DNA of 64,000 nucleotides from Ailurus styani (lineage: Eukaryota > Chordata > Mammalia > Carnivora > Ailuridae), in contig LNAC01000685.1 of NCBI GenBank assembly GCA_002007465.1, positions 423,564 to 487,563 on the forward strand, written 5' to 3'. The notes beneath the pieces are model-generated. The model was not told the origin of the DNA. It did no database searches and saw nothing but the letters and a program-made list of their open reading frames with translations. Made by a program: the position numbers and the translations under genes. Positions 11,486 to 26,400 of the stretch are shown piece after piece; within the stretch, counting starts at the first letter, position 1, and the number at the start of each line of letters is the position of its first letter.

Positions 11486-14400
11486 GAAGAAGCAAGAGGA
11501 TCATCAAAAGTCAGCTCCTTTTCTCTTAGTATGATCTACCTTTTTATGCCCTAATTGATAGGACCCACTTCCATATTCGTCCATTTGAACTTATTTTGGT
11601 CAAGAACAGCCATGTGGAAAGATTCAAGTTTCCTAGAAGCAAGATCCATTGGCCTTCACTTACCAACAGACATTTCATTGCCTTAAAAGGAGCTCTGTGC
11701 AGCATGAAAAGGAGAAAGGGATTCTGCTTCAGAGCAGAATGAATTTACTGCTCTCTGCTCCCTGTAATTTAAAGGGTTAATTTGCTTTCATGTTGCTCTC
11801 ATTGAGAAACACTGTTATTATGGGATGCGGGTTCCCACAGAAATAAAGAGAGAAGCTTTTTCAAAGCATTAACTGGCAAGGCCATAGTTAATTTCCATGA
11901 GAGTCAAGAGAGCAAAACTTTGGGCAAGTCTTTGAAAATTCACTTGGGACACTTTATATCCAGGAGACGGTGCTTAAAAGACAGGAATCCCATACCTTGA
12001 ATTCACTTTCCCATGAAGGGCTGCAGAAGTTACTGCAGGAAACAAAAGCAATTTACCTTTACCCTAACCAACCCTCCCAGCCTTCTCCAACCTCCTCTCT
12101 CCCACTCCAGCAGGCTACCTGAAAAATTCCAGCAGTGGGAGGTAACTTGCTTTAACTCTTTGCTACTCAAACTGTAATACATAGAACTGCTGGGTTTGGC
12201 TTTACCGGGGAGGTTGTTGAAAATGCAGAGTCTTGGGCCCCACCCAGATCTACTGAAGCGGAGCCTGTCTTTTCACAAGATCTTTAGGGATTCTCATGCA
12301 TCCTGGATATTGGGGAGCAGGACTTTAACTGGCTTCGATGTGGAAGGGCCACAGAAAGCTGCATTTCTTAATCTTGGAAATGCTGAGCAAAGCCCTATTT
12401 AGTGTGCATTTTTATATCTACTTTCCTGTTGTAAAAAGTATTTAGCACAAAGAAACACCATAACACCAAACCCCCACGTGGAAAATTTAGACTCTAGCAG
12501 TTTTGGAACTATGCATTGCTTATCACCGGTCTTATGTTATGTTTAGGCCCACTGGAAACCTGCGTGCCCATGCAGTGGCATTTTGGCTTGATAATGTCAT
12601 TGTCTAATAAGGACTATATCTTTCTTGTGAGTAACATAGGCCAGTTTTGAAAAACCTACTTCACTTTTGTTTTCTTAAAGTAGCAGTTTTATATTAGTCT
12701 CTGGATAAAGTAGATACTGTCTGGCTGACCTGAAGTGTATCAAGAAGTACAAAGGGAAAAAAAGCCCATATAATATTTAAACACAGTGTGTTAAGGATAC
12801 TTTGAAAAACTCCAAGGTTTGTTTGTTTGCTTCATTTGCTTGTTTTCTGTTGTTGCTTTTTAAACTAAGACATGGATATGGATTAAAACAATATTGTTGA
12901 GCATGCAGTTAATGTCTGATATAATTATATCATGAAGTATAATTATATCATGAAGTCATGGATTTCTGACTCATTTGTAAACATCATTTATTAGCAGATA
13001 GATGTTGATGTTGAGCATCAGCCGTATGCAAATGATATTAAAGATCTCTTGAGGAATATGAGATGAAGACATTTTGCCTTTGTGAGCTTCCTGTGAGTAG
13101 AGGGGATTAACGTGTTTGTGACTTATCATAACTCACTGTCCAAGAGAGAAAACCATGTAAGTGACACAGGAAAACGGGAGGGATCTGAAGTAGGAGGATG
13201 AATCTGGTCAGGGTTGTGAGGAAGGCCTCATCATTAAAGGTATCACCCAAGAGAGATGTAAACCAGAGAGAGACACAGCCTACCATCCACCCCATCCTTA
13301 CCTTCCCAAGCCTATACATCACAAACCCTGTGTGTTTCGTCACCAAGGAAAGGGTGAAGAGGAGAGCCTTCTGGCTGGATTAGGGGCAAAAGCCTTCTAC
13401 TCATGAGAAATAGGAGAAGTGAGTTGGCGGACATGGGCTGCGACCCCCTGACAGGCACGTCCCTTCACACTGTGCCATAATGTGGCCCCGGTATGCTTTG
13501 AAGGCCTCACATGGCGGTGGTCTTGACATGTCTTTCAGTGGACACTGATTTTTATCACCAATCCATAACAAACTGTTTTGCCGACAGAAGGAAAAGCGGG
13601 GAGGGGGCATGGGAGAGGAGTGGCGTAGCTGATAACAGTCCGCATTTAGAAAGGGTTTAGAAAGATCAATATAAGCAGACTTCAGGGACCGCATCTGGCT
13701 GCCAGCTAGCTGCTCCGGGATCATTACGTGTACACAGTGGGGGAATGAAATCATTCCTGTGCCTCGGAGTTCCTAGGTATTTAAGAGAGCTCACACAGAC
13801 ACAAAGCAAACTTGTAATGCTCTATGTTTATATCAATTTCTACATGTACAAACAACTGTCAAAACTCATGGAGCTGCATACCTTAGATCTGTTCATTTAC
13901 CTCACATAGATGGTATCTCAATAGAAATAAATAAATTAATTAAATGACTTAACTGGGGGGGGGACAAGGAGGGCAAGGAATCTGGGTTATAGGAAACATG
14001 ACTGGTCTGCCACTGACAACTGTTAGAACGGAATGACAGTGAGTACATGAGTACACTCTTCGCCATTCTTTCTTTAAAAAAAAAAGGCAAGAAAGTGGTT
14101 ATTTTCAAGTCAGAAGACCGGTTTCCCTTTACAGCGGAGGAAAGGGGAGTGCTCTGAGTGGGCAGAAGGGGAGCTGGCAGTGTCTTCTTCTTGACACCTG
14201 CATGGTGGTTGCGCGGTTGTTTGCTTTGTGATAAATCACTGAACTATATTTATCATTGTTTTCTGTATGTAAGTTCCATTTCACAATAAGTTTCTCAAAC
14301 TTTGGTACCACAAAAATATCCCTTAAAATAAATGTCTAAAAAATACGTGCTTATAAATTAACTAAAGGATTATACATTACAAGCACCTCTAGGTGTTTTG

Positions 14401-17400
14401 TGCATAAATCAGAGTACCCAGAAAGAGGGGAATGTAAGTCTCCCATCCTGCCCCCAGCCTTCCACCCTGCAACTTATCTCTGAGAGAACATCAGATGCTC
14501 AGCGGACAACCAGAGAGTGGAGAGAGCTTAAAATACTCTGCAGCTTGGGATGTTTCCTAGCCTGGGCTCTCTAATCACATCGTTTCATCTCCTTCCTTAA
14601 AAATAGGAACCGGCAAGCATTTTCTCACTTGAGTTTAAACAAATCCAGCCTGTCCCAACACCTCTGCACTTGTTGCAGCTTCTGTCTGAGACCTGGCTCC
14701 CAAAGAAACCTGGACTGGTTACCGCCTCGATTGCTTCAGGACTTGACCTGACACTTTCTCAGTATTAAAACCTTAAACAGGGCACCTGGGGGCTCAGCTG
14801 GTTAAGTGTTTGACTTTGGCTCAGGTCATGATCCCCGGGTCCTGGGATGGAGCCCCACATCACATCAGGCTCTCCACTCAGCAGGGAGTCTGCCTCTCCC
14901 TCTCTCTCTGCCCCTCCCCCAGCTCAAGAGAGCTCCCGCTCTTTCTCTTTCTCTCTCAAATAAATAAAATCTTTTTTTTAAGATTTTATTTATTTATTTG
15001 ACAGAGAGAGACACAGCGAGAGAGGGAACACAAGTAGGGGGAGTGGGGGAGGGAGAAGCAGGCTTCCCGCTGAGCAGGGAGCCAGTGAGGGGCTCGCTCC
15101 ATCCCAGGACCCTGGGATCATGACCTGAGCTGAAGGCAGATGCTTAACGACTGAGCCAACCAGGCGACCCTCAAATAAATAAAATCTTAAACACACACAC
15201 ACACACACGCACGCACACACACACCTAAAACTGCCACCATAAAATGGACATTTCCTAACCTCTTTCTCTGCTTTGATGAATGTCAGAGGGCAGAGATTTT
15301 TGTCAGTTTTTTTTCACTGTACCCTACAAAAGAACCTGGCACATAATAGGTTCTCACTAATTCTCTGCTGAACTGACTGAATAAAAGGTTGGAGTAGATA
15401 TAAATATTAAAAAGTCAGTGATTGGCACAATAAATTCATGTCTAAAAATGATCTTGTGGCTAAAGAATCTATTTTATATGACTCCATAATACTTTTTACT
15501 ACTTCTTTTATAACTGTTGCTGGTAGATCCCATTTTGTACATTAAGTGTTATAGAGCCCAACCTGGGATCCTTTTTTTATACCAGGGATTTAATCAGAAC
15601 TCCTGGGTCCTGAATTCCAGACACCACCATGTGAACTGGCCCTTGAAACATGACCTCTATACACATTAGAACTGTACATCAAACCACCCCGAGGTCAAGC
15701 TGTGTACTTCATGGGCACTCCCCAGATTTCTATTACTGCAATCCCTACACCAGTTAAAGGACATATTTTTAAGCTGATATCCTGCTGTTGTTATGAAGGG
15801 AATTGAGTCTAATTGCCAGTTTCCTGCATTTTTCTTAAACATTTAGTCTTTGCAAGAGGAAAAAAAAAAACTCACGATGAAAATTCCACACGTTACTAGG
15901 ATTACTTCATAAACAGAACATTCTTGACTTTGGAATTCCCCCCCCCCGACTCTGAATGGAGCTTACCCATACAGAAAACCTGAATTCATTCTGAAATGGG
16001 AGGGAAACAGGGGCAAAATGTTATCTTTGAGCTGTGACATCTGACTTCCAGTGGACACACAAAATGGACACACATCAAATGTCAAACAGGCTGATAATGG
16101 ACAGGAAGCACCACTGTCAACACAGTGAGCCCGACCTTCACTGGCAGCAAAATCCCGGATGAAATGCAACTGTCCTAACCTCAAGTCACCCAGGGCATGG
16201 GCAAAACTAGACCTGCAGGTAAGGATTCAGGATCCCAGTGCTTGAGAATCGCAGGACATTTCACAGATAACCAGACTGAAGTCTGGCCAAAAGGGAGGGC
16301 CCACTGAATCCATTGTTGGGAGGTGAGCAGGGCAGAAAAATAGCCCCAGGTTCCTAGTCTTCCCTGGCTCCATTATCAGGAAAACAGGACAATATATTCC
16401 AGAAATAAAATACAGAAACTTCCTCTTTGCCATCATTTTGAATCTGTCCTGGCACAGATTTGCACTGACATCAGCTCCCAGTGGGTCAAATATGAAATTT
16501 ATCTTCATGGCAATATGATCCTTGGCTGCCAGGAGACTCAAAAATATAGCCAACAATGGGGCAAATAAAGATAAAGAAGTTTATGCAGGACAACTGCTGC
16601 ATTTCCTCCATACAGCTTTATAATTCCCCTGTCCCAGGAATGAATAGAAAACAAATGGATGCAGTCAGCCATTGGGAATCTCTGCTGTGTTATCTACACA
16701 CTGCTGATGGTGATAAAGTAGATAATCTTCTTGCACAGACTGGAACAGGATGACTAATTAATACTGCTGTGAATAGATGACGTGTGATATGTACAGGGTG
16801 CATCGGCAGGGACGGTCACAAAATGCTTTATTCAACTCATCAGCTTTGTGTGCTGAAGACCTGATTCTGTTTTCACACTCAGGCCACCTTCGCTTTAGGG
16901 TTCAAGAAATGATCGGGTCCATGCACGTACTTGTGCGTGTGAATGACTTAAGGTTTTTCAAGTGTCAGGCTTATTGTCTTGTTTAGCTTTTTAAACATAA
17001 GTCAGATTTTAATTAAATCACATATGTTTTGAACTCAACACGTATGTATATTTTACTTTGAGTATCTTTAGGTTATGCTTTAATAACTTTGGTCTCATTT
17101 TGCCCTGGTGCATGTTTTGGCTTTTCCTATTAATGTCTTACATTTATACAGCTGTTTTCAAAGCAGCTGTGAAATATACTTAAAATTTCTTCCCAAAGGG
17201 AAGAAACTTAGTATAAGCAATACAGAAAAAGAAGGGGAAAAAAAGACATTCTTCCCTGGAGTTCTGTTAGTGTGTTTCAGATATACCAGGAAATCTGCTA
17301 AGCTAAGCAAACATAGATATTTTATGTGGCAAGAACAAAGTAATAGCCCTTTTACGTCAATAAATCACTGTCATAATTGTCCTAAAGCAATCTGATTTGA

Positions 17401-20400
17401 GGAATAGACTTTGGGGAAATCCTCCTTCCCAAAATACCCACCTTATCTGGCTTTTCCTGATAGCTGAAATTCCACTGTTTGAGAAGGTTGCTCCAAAGCC
17501 AAGCGGTACACATATCTCTGTGAAAGGAGGAGCCACTGAAATATTTACACTTCAGGGTGAGGTGTTTAATCAGATGTGATAACTAACTGGGATATGTTTT
17601 TCTTGCAAAGCACTGATTTCCAAGAGAGACGGGGTGTCAAGATAGTTGTGGGAAGACCTGACAGTGAAGGTGTAAGAAAGTGTCAAAGACAAATGCCAAC
17701 GTCCTTCTAATATGTTGAGGGGTATAAGCTTTAGTCCATGGGTCTGTGCAGTTACATGTCTGCCTGAGAGTCTCAAGGTAGGAGCTGGGCATGAAAGAAT
17801 CATGGAATGCGGCAGCTTTTCCCAACTGCCTGAGCTTCCTCTTCACCCCAGAATTTCTGAAATCAAACCCTGTTTAGTGATTAAAACGATGTTCCTGATG
17901 GACTTGTTCTGTGCATACACACAGTGAGGAGGAGTAAGGGGGAGGCAGAAGAAAGTCCGAGAATTGCCATTCAAGCTTATCTATTTGCCGGTAAAATTGG
18001 GCGCCTGGGTGGCTCAGTGGGTTAAAGCCTCTGCTTTCGGCTCAGGTCATGATCCCAGGGTCCTGGGATCGAGGCCCGCATCGGGCTCTCTGCTCCGCAG
18101 GGAGCCTGCCTCCTCCTCTCTCTCTGCCTGCCTCTCTGCCTACTTGTGATCTCTCTCTGTTGAATAAATAAATAAAATCTTATTTGCCGGTAAAATACCT
18201 AGAGCCCCAGTGGAACACTGCTCCCTGGCAGAGTGCTCTCCAGCTCTGCACCTCTGAGAGGCAAGAAGGGGTGCCGCACTAGTCATTTGTAGTCATTGCC
18301 ATGGGCAGCTTCCTTCCTTTTTCCAGTCTGCCTTACCCCTTCTCCCACTCCATACCTGTGACCATCTAGCCAAGGAGAAGACAGAGTTGCCGCTGGATGT
18401 GGGGGAACCCTGGATCTTGTCTCAGAGAAGGACAATGCTCCAATTGTGTTGGGGGTAGATCGGGTGATAAGGGTTCTGAGCTATAGGCTTAGTGTAAGTG
18501 GACTGGCCTCCTTGAGTCTCTAGGGGTCCATCTTTAAAGGAAGATAACCATGTACTCCACAATTTCAGCCAACCACATGTTACCTTCACAGTTTTACTAT
18601 GTCTACGAATGACATATATAATTACTTACACATTTTTAACTTCCTTTTTTTCACTTCTTTGACTCTGAAATAAAAACCAAGGTCGCTTTACACCCATTTA
18701 TTCCTCCAAAGCACTTACCACAGTTTTTAATTATGTTTATTTGTGTGTCTGGCATACTAGACATGATTAAGAAATAATTGCTGAGTTTTACTTGTTCAGT
18801 GTTGTCAAAGAATAATTGTTTTGTTTTTTCAAAAATTTAAAACATGGTTCACCTACAAATACAGAATGAACACATCAATTTCAACTCCATTATGAGGAGT
18901 CCTGGACCATGGAACACTAGTTTCCAAGAGAAATAGAGAGTCAGAGGTTATCATATGCATTTGACAAAGATTATCTAAGTTGTCTAGGTGAGATGTGAAA
19001 GACCTGCGGATCCCCTAACCCAAGAATTTAACACTGCCACTGGATGCAAACAGCAAGAGGTTTATTTCCACGCAGGTACCGGAGGGTGGTCGGCAGCTCC
19101 AGCTAACCGAGCACACCGACCGGAGAGAAACAGGGTCTTATATAGGAAGGCACAAACAAGTTTTGGGTGGGGCGCAACTGATTGGTTGACAATTTGAACT
19201 TTGAAAAAGGCATACTTGGAGTTTGCTGATTGGTTTTGAGTACCCGCGCGCGCGAAGTGAGAGGCGGGAAGGGGGAACAAGCTGATTGGTTCTGAGGGCC
19301 CGCTCGCGCAAGAGAGGGGAACAAGAAGGGGGAAGGTAGGAAAGCCATCATGGCGTCTCTATTATTTCTATAAGCCAAGCAGTGACAGTAAAGCAAAAGA
19401 GCAATTAATATGCGACTAATAACCCGATTAATAACCTAATTTATACCTAAAAGCCAGCGGTTTACAGAAAAGCAAAAAAAAGCGGTTAGTTATCCTATCT
19501 ACTTTCTAGGGGAAGGGTCTTTCAAGATGCAAAACTGGTTAATATCCCACAGGGCAATCTAATAGTCACCTCAAGGTTCCATGATGTCGTGGTTACCACA
19601 TCTGCTTTACACACAAAAGATCCTGGGTCTGATTCCCCGGGGGGGATCCACAAGACTGCCTGTATTTCCATGCAAATGGTCACCTGCAGGGTTATCTTTT
19701 CCAACAGATGGAAGATTCTTATGCCTCCACTATATGAAAATTAACATCTGTCATTGCCACTAGATTGTGAAGCTAATAAAGCAAAGATCATGTCTTTAAT
19801 TTTACTCAAGTTAAATAATTTTACCAAGAAACTGTATGGCATATTCATAAGTGGAGACCCGGCATGACTTTCCATCGAGCCAAAGTAACAACCTGAATTT
19901 GGCACTACAGGATAAAAGTGTGTTCAACAGAACGATGCAAGCAAAACATAAAGGTTTCTTTAATGTTGGTAAAGCACACAGCTTACTAGGCACAGCTTTG
20001 CAGAGAAGGAAGCCCAGAAGGCCTCCTTTGTGGGCTTTCCTGGCCTTCAAGTGCATGTCACTGAAAATGTCTGCCTTCTGGGATGCTGGCTAAAGCCAAG
20101 GTTGTTTTCCTAAGTGGCCCCAGGTTAAAACCTATAAGCCTAGGTTTTAGGTTTGCTAGAGGTCTCTTCTGGCAGTGAATGTAAAACCACTACAGTGAAT
20201 ACTGCTGTCTGCCAACGGCTCTCATCTGAAGGCTGTCCCTCTTTGTTACAAAGGGAGAAGTGTTAGGGAGGTGTCAAAGATATCCTAGCACCACACTGAG
20301 ACTTTCCTCACGAGAGTTAGCAGGGTGACTGACCATGAATGAAAAGTGAGCAATCACCTCACTAAGTTACTAATTTTTTTAGTAGCCTGCTTGTTCCACA

Positions 20401-23400
20401 TATTGGCAAACACAGGGCTAGAGATGATGGCTGATAATCTCTCATGCTCTAATACTGCTTTTCTTATTATAAGAACAGCATTCTAGAGAGGAAAGACACC
20501 TTCATCTGAGCTTCTAATCTAAGACTTTAGAGAAAAGGTTCAGACATAAGGGCAGAGATTAGAATTCATGACTCCTAACTATAGTCCAGGCACTACTACC
20601 AATCAAACCATGACTTCTATTAGAAGACATAAGGGTATCTTTGTTTCCTTTCCATTCAATTTTATTTCTGGCTTGATCCATCTAGTCAGAGCAAGACTGT
20701 GTACGGTAACAGGACTGAGTGGCTTCCAAGAATGCTGGGGGTCCCAGTAGGCAGCACGGAAATAGCCTTAGTAAGAGGAAACCAGAGCTTCGAGGATTTT
20801 GCTTCCCATCTCAACCCCTTACCATCTTGGGTAATCTTGGGCAAATTATTTAGCTCTTTGAACTTCAGTTTAGTCATCTATAAAATGGGAGAGTATTCAG
20901 GCTCTTCTCGCTGCGTTACAGTGAAGATTAAATGAGTAAGCACGAAGCACTTAGAAGAGCACGGCATGTCATCAGCTGTGTATAAATGCAAGCTGCTGTT
21001 GGCACCGGCCTGCCAGCTCTCAGATGGCTCCACTGCTCCCTTTTTCTCACCCTACAGCTACCTTGTTGGTTAGAAACCCGCATTTATACAATGGACAAGA
21101 TCATATTCTTCTCCACGTGTTGGCAGGCAAGCCTGGCAGAGAGAAAATCTCCAGATTGCTTGCAGAATAAAATCCAAATGGATTGTGTTTGTTTGTTTTG
21201 TTTTGTTTTTGTTTGTTTGTTTTTTTAAGGAAAAATATGACAATTTAAGCAATGAACTCCAACCAGCATTTGTTCCTGGAGGACAAAATGATGGCAAGTG
21301 AGCAAACACTTGAGAGCACAACGAACATGGATAAAGTGGCTGAAGACAGGGCAAGATAGTGAAAGAGATGCAACGATGGAGCAGATTTTAATTGGATCAA
21401 AAAATAAAGGGAATTTAAAAGTTGTCCTTGAATTAAAAAAAAATCTTTGGGACATCACTAACACATGACTGTTAGACAGCCTCAGTAGGAAACACCAGGA
21501 TTCCCTAATCAGGCAAATGTCCTGAATGGTTCCAATCCAAGTAACAGCATTAGGTAATTTGGATATTCATGATGGATTCTTCTGATTTTTACCTGCTGAT
21601 TTTTAAAGAGTAAATTAGGACAGATCTTCTGATGCAAACAGAGGAGCTTTCTCCACTTCAAAAATTTGTTTTGAAAAACATTTGTGGTATGATTGCTATG
21701 TGTTAGACCCTACGGTAGGAACGTCCTTCAAGGAGTCTATAATCAAACAAGTAAAAAAGAGAACACATGAATAAGTAACAGGCATGTGAAACACTGACAG
21801 AGTTGAACACAGGGTTTTGGGGTCCATTTGTTATCAGACCCTGACCCTGGAGGAAGGGAAGTGGCCAGATAATAGGAAGAAAATTCTGACACTCTGCTGG
21901 TCCGATGCCTCTTTGTTCAGTTCTGGTTGCACCATTTTAAGAGGGACAACCAAGGAGCAGAAGACCAAAATGGCACTGGTGATACTTCTCCAGGGAAAAG
22001 ATGAAGAGGGGATCCCTGAAATCATCGGCAGGCAAATCAGTAGAGTATCGTGGAAAATATCATGGGGAACAAGGGGTTCCTAGTGCTTTTCCTGATTGAC
22101 TGGAGGGAAATAATGAGAAAGCAGCTTTGAGCACATTATGAGAGTATAATAAATCATCCATGTTACTGAGAGTGTAACAGGCTGTATTTTGAGGTAATGA
22201 GCTCCTGACCACTGAAGGTATTCAACTAATTTTTGTATAACCACATATAATGGCTGCTAACCAAGTGATCTCTATGTAAGGAACACTTGAGTAGTTATTT
22301 TCTCCTCCAACATTCTGCAAATAGTAGTAAAATTAAAACATGTAAAAATTTTTTTTTATTTAGATGATTTTAAGAGTGCATGTCTTCTATAAAATGAAGC
22401 ACCCAAAAGTCATTTTGTCTATAATCAGCCCAACAGATTTAGACCCAAATTCTAATGCAGTTCCTTGCCAGGTAGGCTGTCGTTTCATGGAAGTACGTCC
22501 TTAATCCCTTCAAACGAAAATTATAGGCTCTTTGTTATTCTCCCTCATGGCATTCCTCTTCCCTTCCTAGCATTATCGCAATGTGTAATGATTATCTCTG
22601 CCACTTACTGAAAGCTCAGAAAAGACATGAAACACTGAATGTTCACCACTGGATACCCACTACCCAGTGCCAGCAACAATGAGCAGCACATTGAAGGCAC
22701 GCACACAGTCGCTGAAATGAATTAATGAATGCAGGCAGGTGTCTGCTCTTTGGTTCCAGCTTTTCCTACAAAGTGGAGATAAAGTGTCTGCATTCAGAGT
22801 TACGCTTTTCAAAGATTGTGTGAGTGTGCACGTGTCACTGTACTTATGATCAGCATATATTTGTTATGATGTCTACATGCATATTGCATATGTTTATATA
22901 TATGATATCTGGATTTCAGTTTCTGTATGTTGTGGCATGTGGAAAATGCCACATAACATGAAATTTATAATTGGTTTATTATTATTATGGCTTCCCCACC
23001 AACCACAAGCATCAATATTGAGAGTGTAACCTTTGTTAGAGAACTCTGGGCACCAGGAAGGGGAGAGGTAAATTCTAACCCCCCACACTCAAGGCTCTGT
23101 AAACCCAGCCGCGAATCCAAAACCTGCAGAAAAAGGTAATAGTACCAGATGCAGAGATTCTTTATTCACTCAACAGTATACCAGGAAAGACTGAGGCCAA
23201 AGGCAGATTCTACTTGGAACCTGCCCTCACCTAGAAGAGTCTGGTACAAAAGATTGACAAGGACAAATACTTACAAGGCAGTGCGATGAGAATAAGAGAG
23301 CAGATTAAAGAGTGAAGACTAAGCCCAGACTTTCTGAATCTGTCTGGGAAAACCAAGGCAAGTGACACTTGAAGAGAAACTCAGATCAAGGACTTAGAGA

Positions 23401-26400
23401 GACAGGGCTGTAATTCAGAACATACAAACACGTATGAATGTACCAATTTCTACAATACTGGCACTTCTATACTGGTTGATAACAGTCATTGCTCCATGCC
23501 TCAGCCCAGCACTTAGCACCCTGCTCACGCAGTCCCTGCCACGGAACTGGGGGTTTGCCCCTGCGAACCAGCTAGGAAGGGGTTCATTACTGGAGCTCTA
23601 GCAGTCCTTCACGACCTTGCTTGTGTTCCAAGCCTGACTGGTCTTTGCCTGAGCAGTATCTCTTACTGATTATCACCCTTCCCATGAGGATTTGAGAGTG
23701 GGGGGTGGAGGAGGAGGGAAAGTTGGAGGAAGAGAGGAATAATATAAAAGATAGAGGCAAAGTGAAGTCCAAGGTGAGGAGGCAAACAAATGGAGGAGTG
23801 GGGCCGAAGTCCATCAGAGGATGAAGAGCAAACTATTACACAAATAGGGCCGTGGCATTATTCTGTGGGTACTGAAATCTACCACCTTCTAGCTTTGCAG
23901 CCAAGGGCAAATCATTTGGCCACAATAAGCCTCAAGTTCCTCGTCTGCATAACGGGAGTAATGAATGCCACCTCCCCTCGCCTCACCGTGTAGTTGTGAC
24001 TATTGCCATGATCCATGACAAGCAGTAAGTCCAGAATCTGGCAGAGAGAGAGCTATCCCCAGTATTAAGTGGCACTATTCTTAATGCTCTGCATGTGTCA
24101 TTCAACTCTCAACATTCATATGCACTACTGAAAAAGATGGTAACCGCCAGGTAACGCAGCACATGAGGATGGATGGGTTTCTGACCCTGAGTTTGTGCTG
24201 AAGTTAATTAGGCCCATTATCATTCCGAGCATCACGGGTGGTCGGCTGGACTGACACGGCTTTGCTGCTATGGTAACACTGGCCTTCTTGATGTCCCTGC
24301 CTGATAATTTCACAGGCGGTGCTGCACGGACTAGAAATTACATGACCTGAGCCCAACCAGAGCACTTTAAGAGTATGGAGGTGCAGCCAGCCAAGCATCA
24401 ACAGAGCTCAAGAGATACTGTATAAACAGTGAGAAAACAAAGACTTTAAAAAGTAGCTGTGAAAATGTCGTGAGGGCCACACAAGCCATTTCAAAAGCAT
24501 GCTTTCCACGTTACGGTTTGGACTTCGTTTTGCTTCCTGCGATGGAAAGATGTTAAAAGGTTAATCTCAAAATTAAAAGTAGATGCAAAAGTTGATGCAA
24601 ATGTTCCAGGTCTGTCCGTGAACACAAGGACGACTTCCTTGACAGAGATAAGAGAGGGACTTTGGGAGACCCCTTTCTGTTCTGCCTTTTAAACTCCTCT
24701 CCGTAGCTAGTTGTACCATGTAACTTCACATGGCATCCCACCAGACCTCAGACCTGTGAAAGTTCTCCTTTAAACACCAGTGATTCATTTATCTGATTCC
24801 CCGACTGCTGTGTGTTTGAGCCAGTCAGATTAAATATTGATGGAGACTCTGATTTCTAGTTACGTTCGAGGAATGAAGTGCTCTCAGAAAATGATGGTGA
24901 TATCCAAAGAGAAGGACTTTCCAGATGCACCTGCATTTGGAGATAGCTGGCTCCAGACTCCCATCTTTATTGAGATCCAGTTAATTTAAAATACAACAGA
25001 ATCCCAACCCTCTGTCAATAATAGCCTCTTTACTCTTAGGAGACAGATCTGATTTAACCTTTAAGGAAACTTATTTGGCTTTATTCCCTATTGATTTTGT
25101 TGTTGTTGTTCTTGTCTACATTCTCAGTTAGAAGTGGGGTAAGGTAATGACCTACTAACTTTTCTTTTAATGGTGGAAGAAAGATGTTCCTGGTGGCCCC
25201 CTTGTCAGTGATGGGAGGAGAAGCCAGGGGTGGCTCAGCAGTGGGCAGGGCATGAAGGGACTTTAAAGGCCTAGGCTTGATCACTACCTAAGTGGACGTC
25301 TGAATTCAAGCATCTATTCCAAGTCTCTGCTTCTTTATAGCCCCTGCTCTCACCTGCCTCGCCCAGGAAATCTAGGATATTTTCTTCCCCTGGATTCTGA
25401 GCTTTCTACCTGGGGCAGAACTCACACATCACTTGCCTAACAAGAGCATTTCTTTTCTCATCCTCCCTCCTTACCATCATGACCTAACACCCAGCCATCT
25501 GTGCTCTGCCCCCAGTATATCTACCATTCAGCAATTAGAAAGAAAGGATTTGGGTGACTCTTTCTAGGAAGAGTCAGTGGCTCAGGGTGACAGGGGTTTG
25601 CATTTTAAAAGAAACAATACTCAAAAGTATGTGACATTTCAGTCTTACAGGGGAGGCCTCTGTGGGGGATTTTGTATAGGAAAGTGTTGAGTGGTAAGTA
25701 TTGATCAGAAAGGAAATGTGAAGTGGGCACTTACTGTGTCAGATCAAATAAAAGGTATGCTATTTAGTTAGTGTGGGTTTAAGGAAAAAAGTGAAGTTAG
25801 TAAATCCAGAAGAAACACTGCTGGTCAGACCTTGTGGAGAGAGAGCGTGCCCACTAGGGAAGGAACAAGAAGCAGAATAGCAGACTGCTTTGCATTTGTG
25901 TAGCCACGATTATCAAAGGAGCCAAGAACACAGTCTGATTCAGAGGAGCAGACAGAGAAGAGTGCCCGTCAAGAGTGAACGATACGCTTTCCTTGATGAC
26001 AATGGCTTGAAAATGAGAACATCACAGCCAAGGAAGGAAGCAGCCATCGGAGGTGGGGCTGAGGCCCAAGGCACAACTGCTCTCCATGGAGACCTCTCTT
26101 CCCCATCACTTCATTTCTCTTCTCTGATGTTCCTCATGTCCTTCATCTCGCTGAGAGGTTGCTGACTGGGGATCAAGCTCCCATAGCTATTTCCTTTGAA
26201 ATTCGACACAGGCTGGTTTGGCTTCCAAGTAACAGTACCTGAACATCTCTGTGCTTTTGCCACTGGACAGCTGGATGACCCGAGCCACTTCCCCTCTCTG
26301 GACCTCATCTATTAATGAGGGTGCTGGACTAACATAATGAAGGAACAGGATTCCTTCAACATAGGATATATGCTATGTTTGACAGATTCGCTGTTTAGAA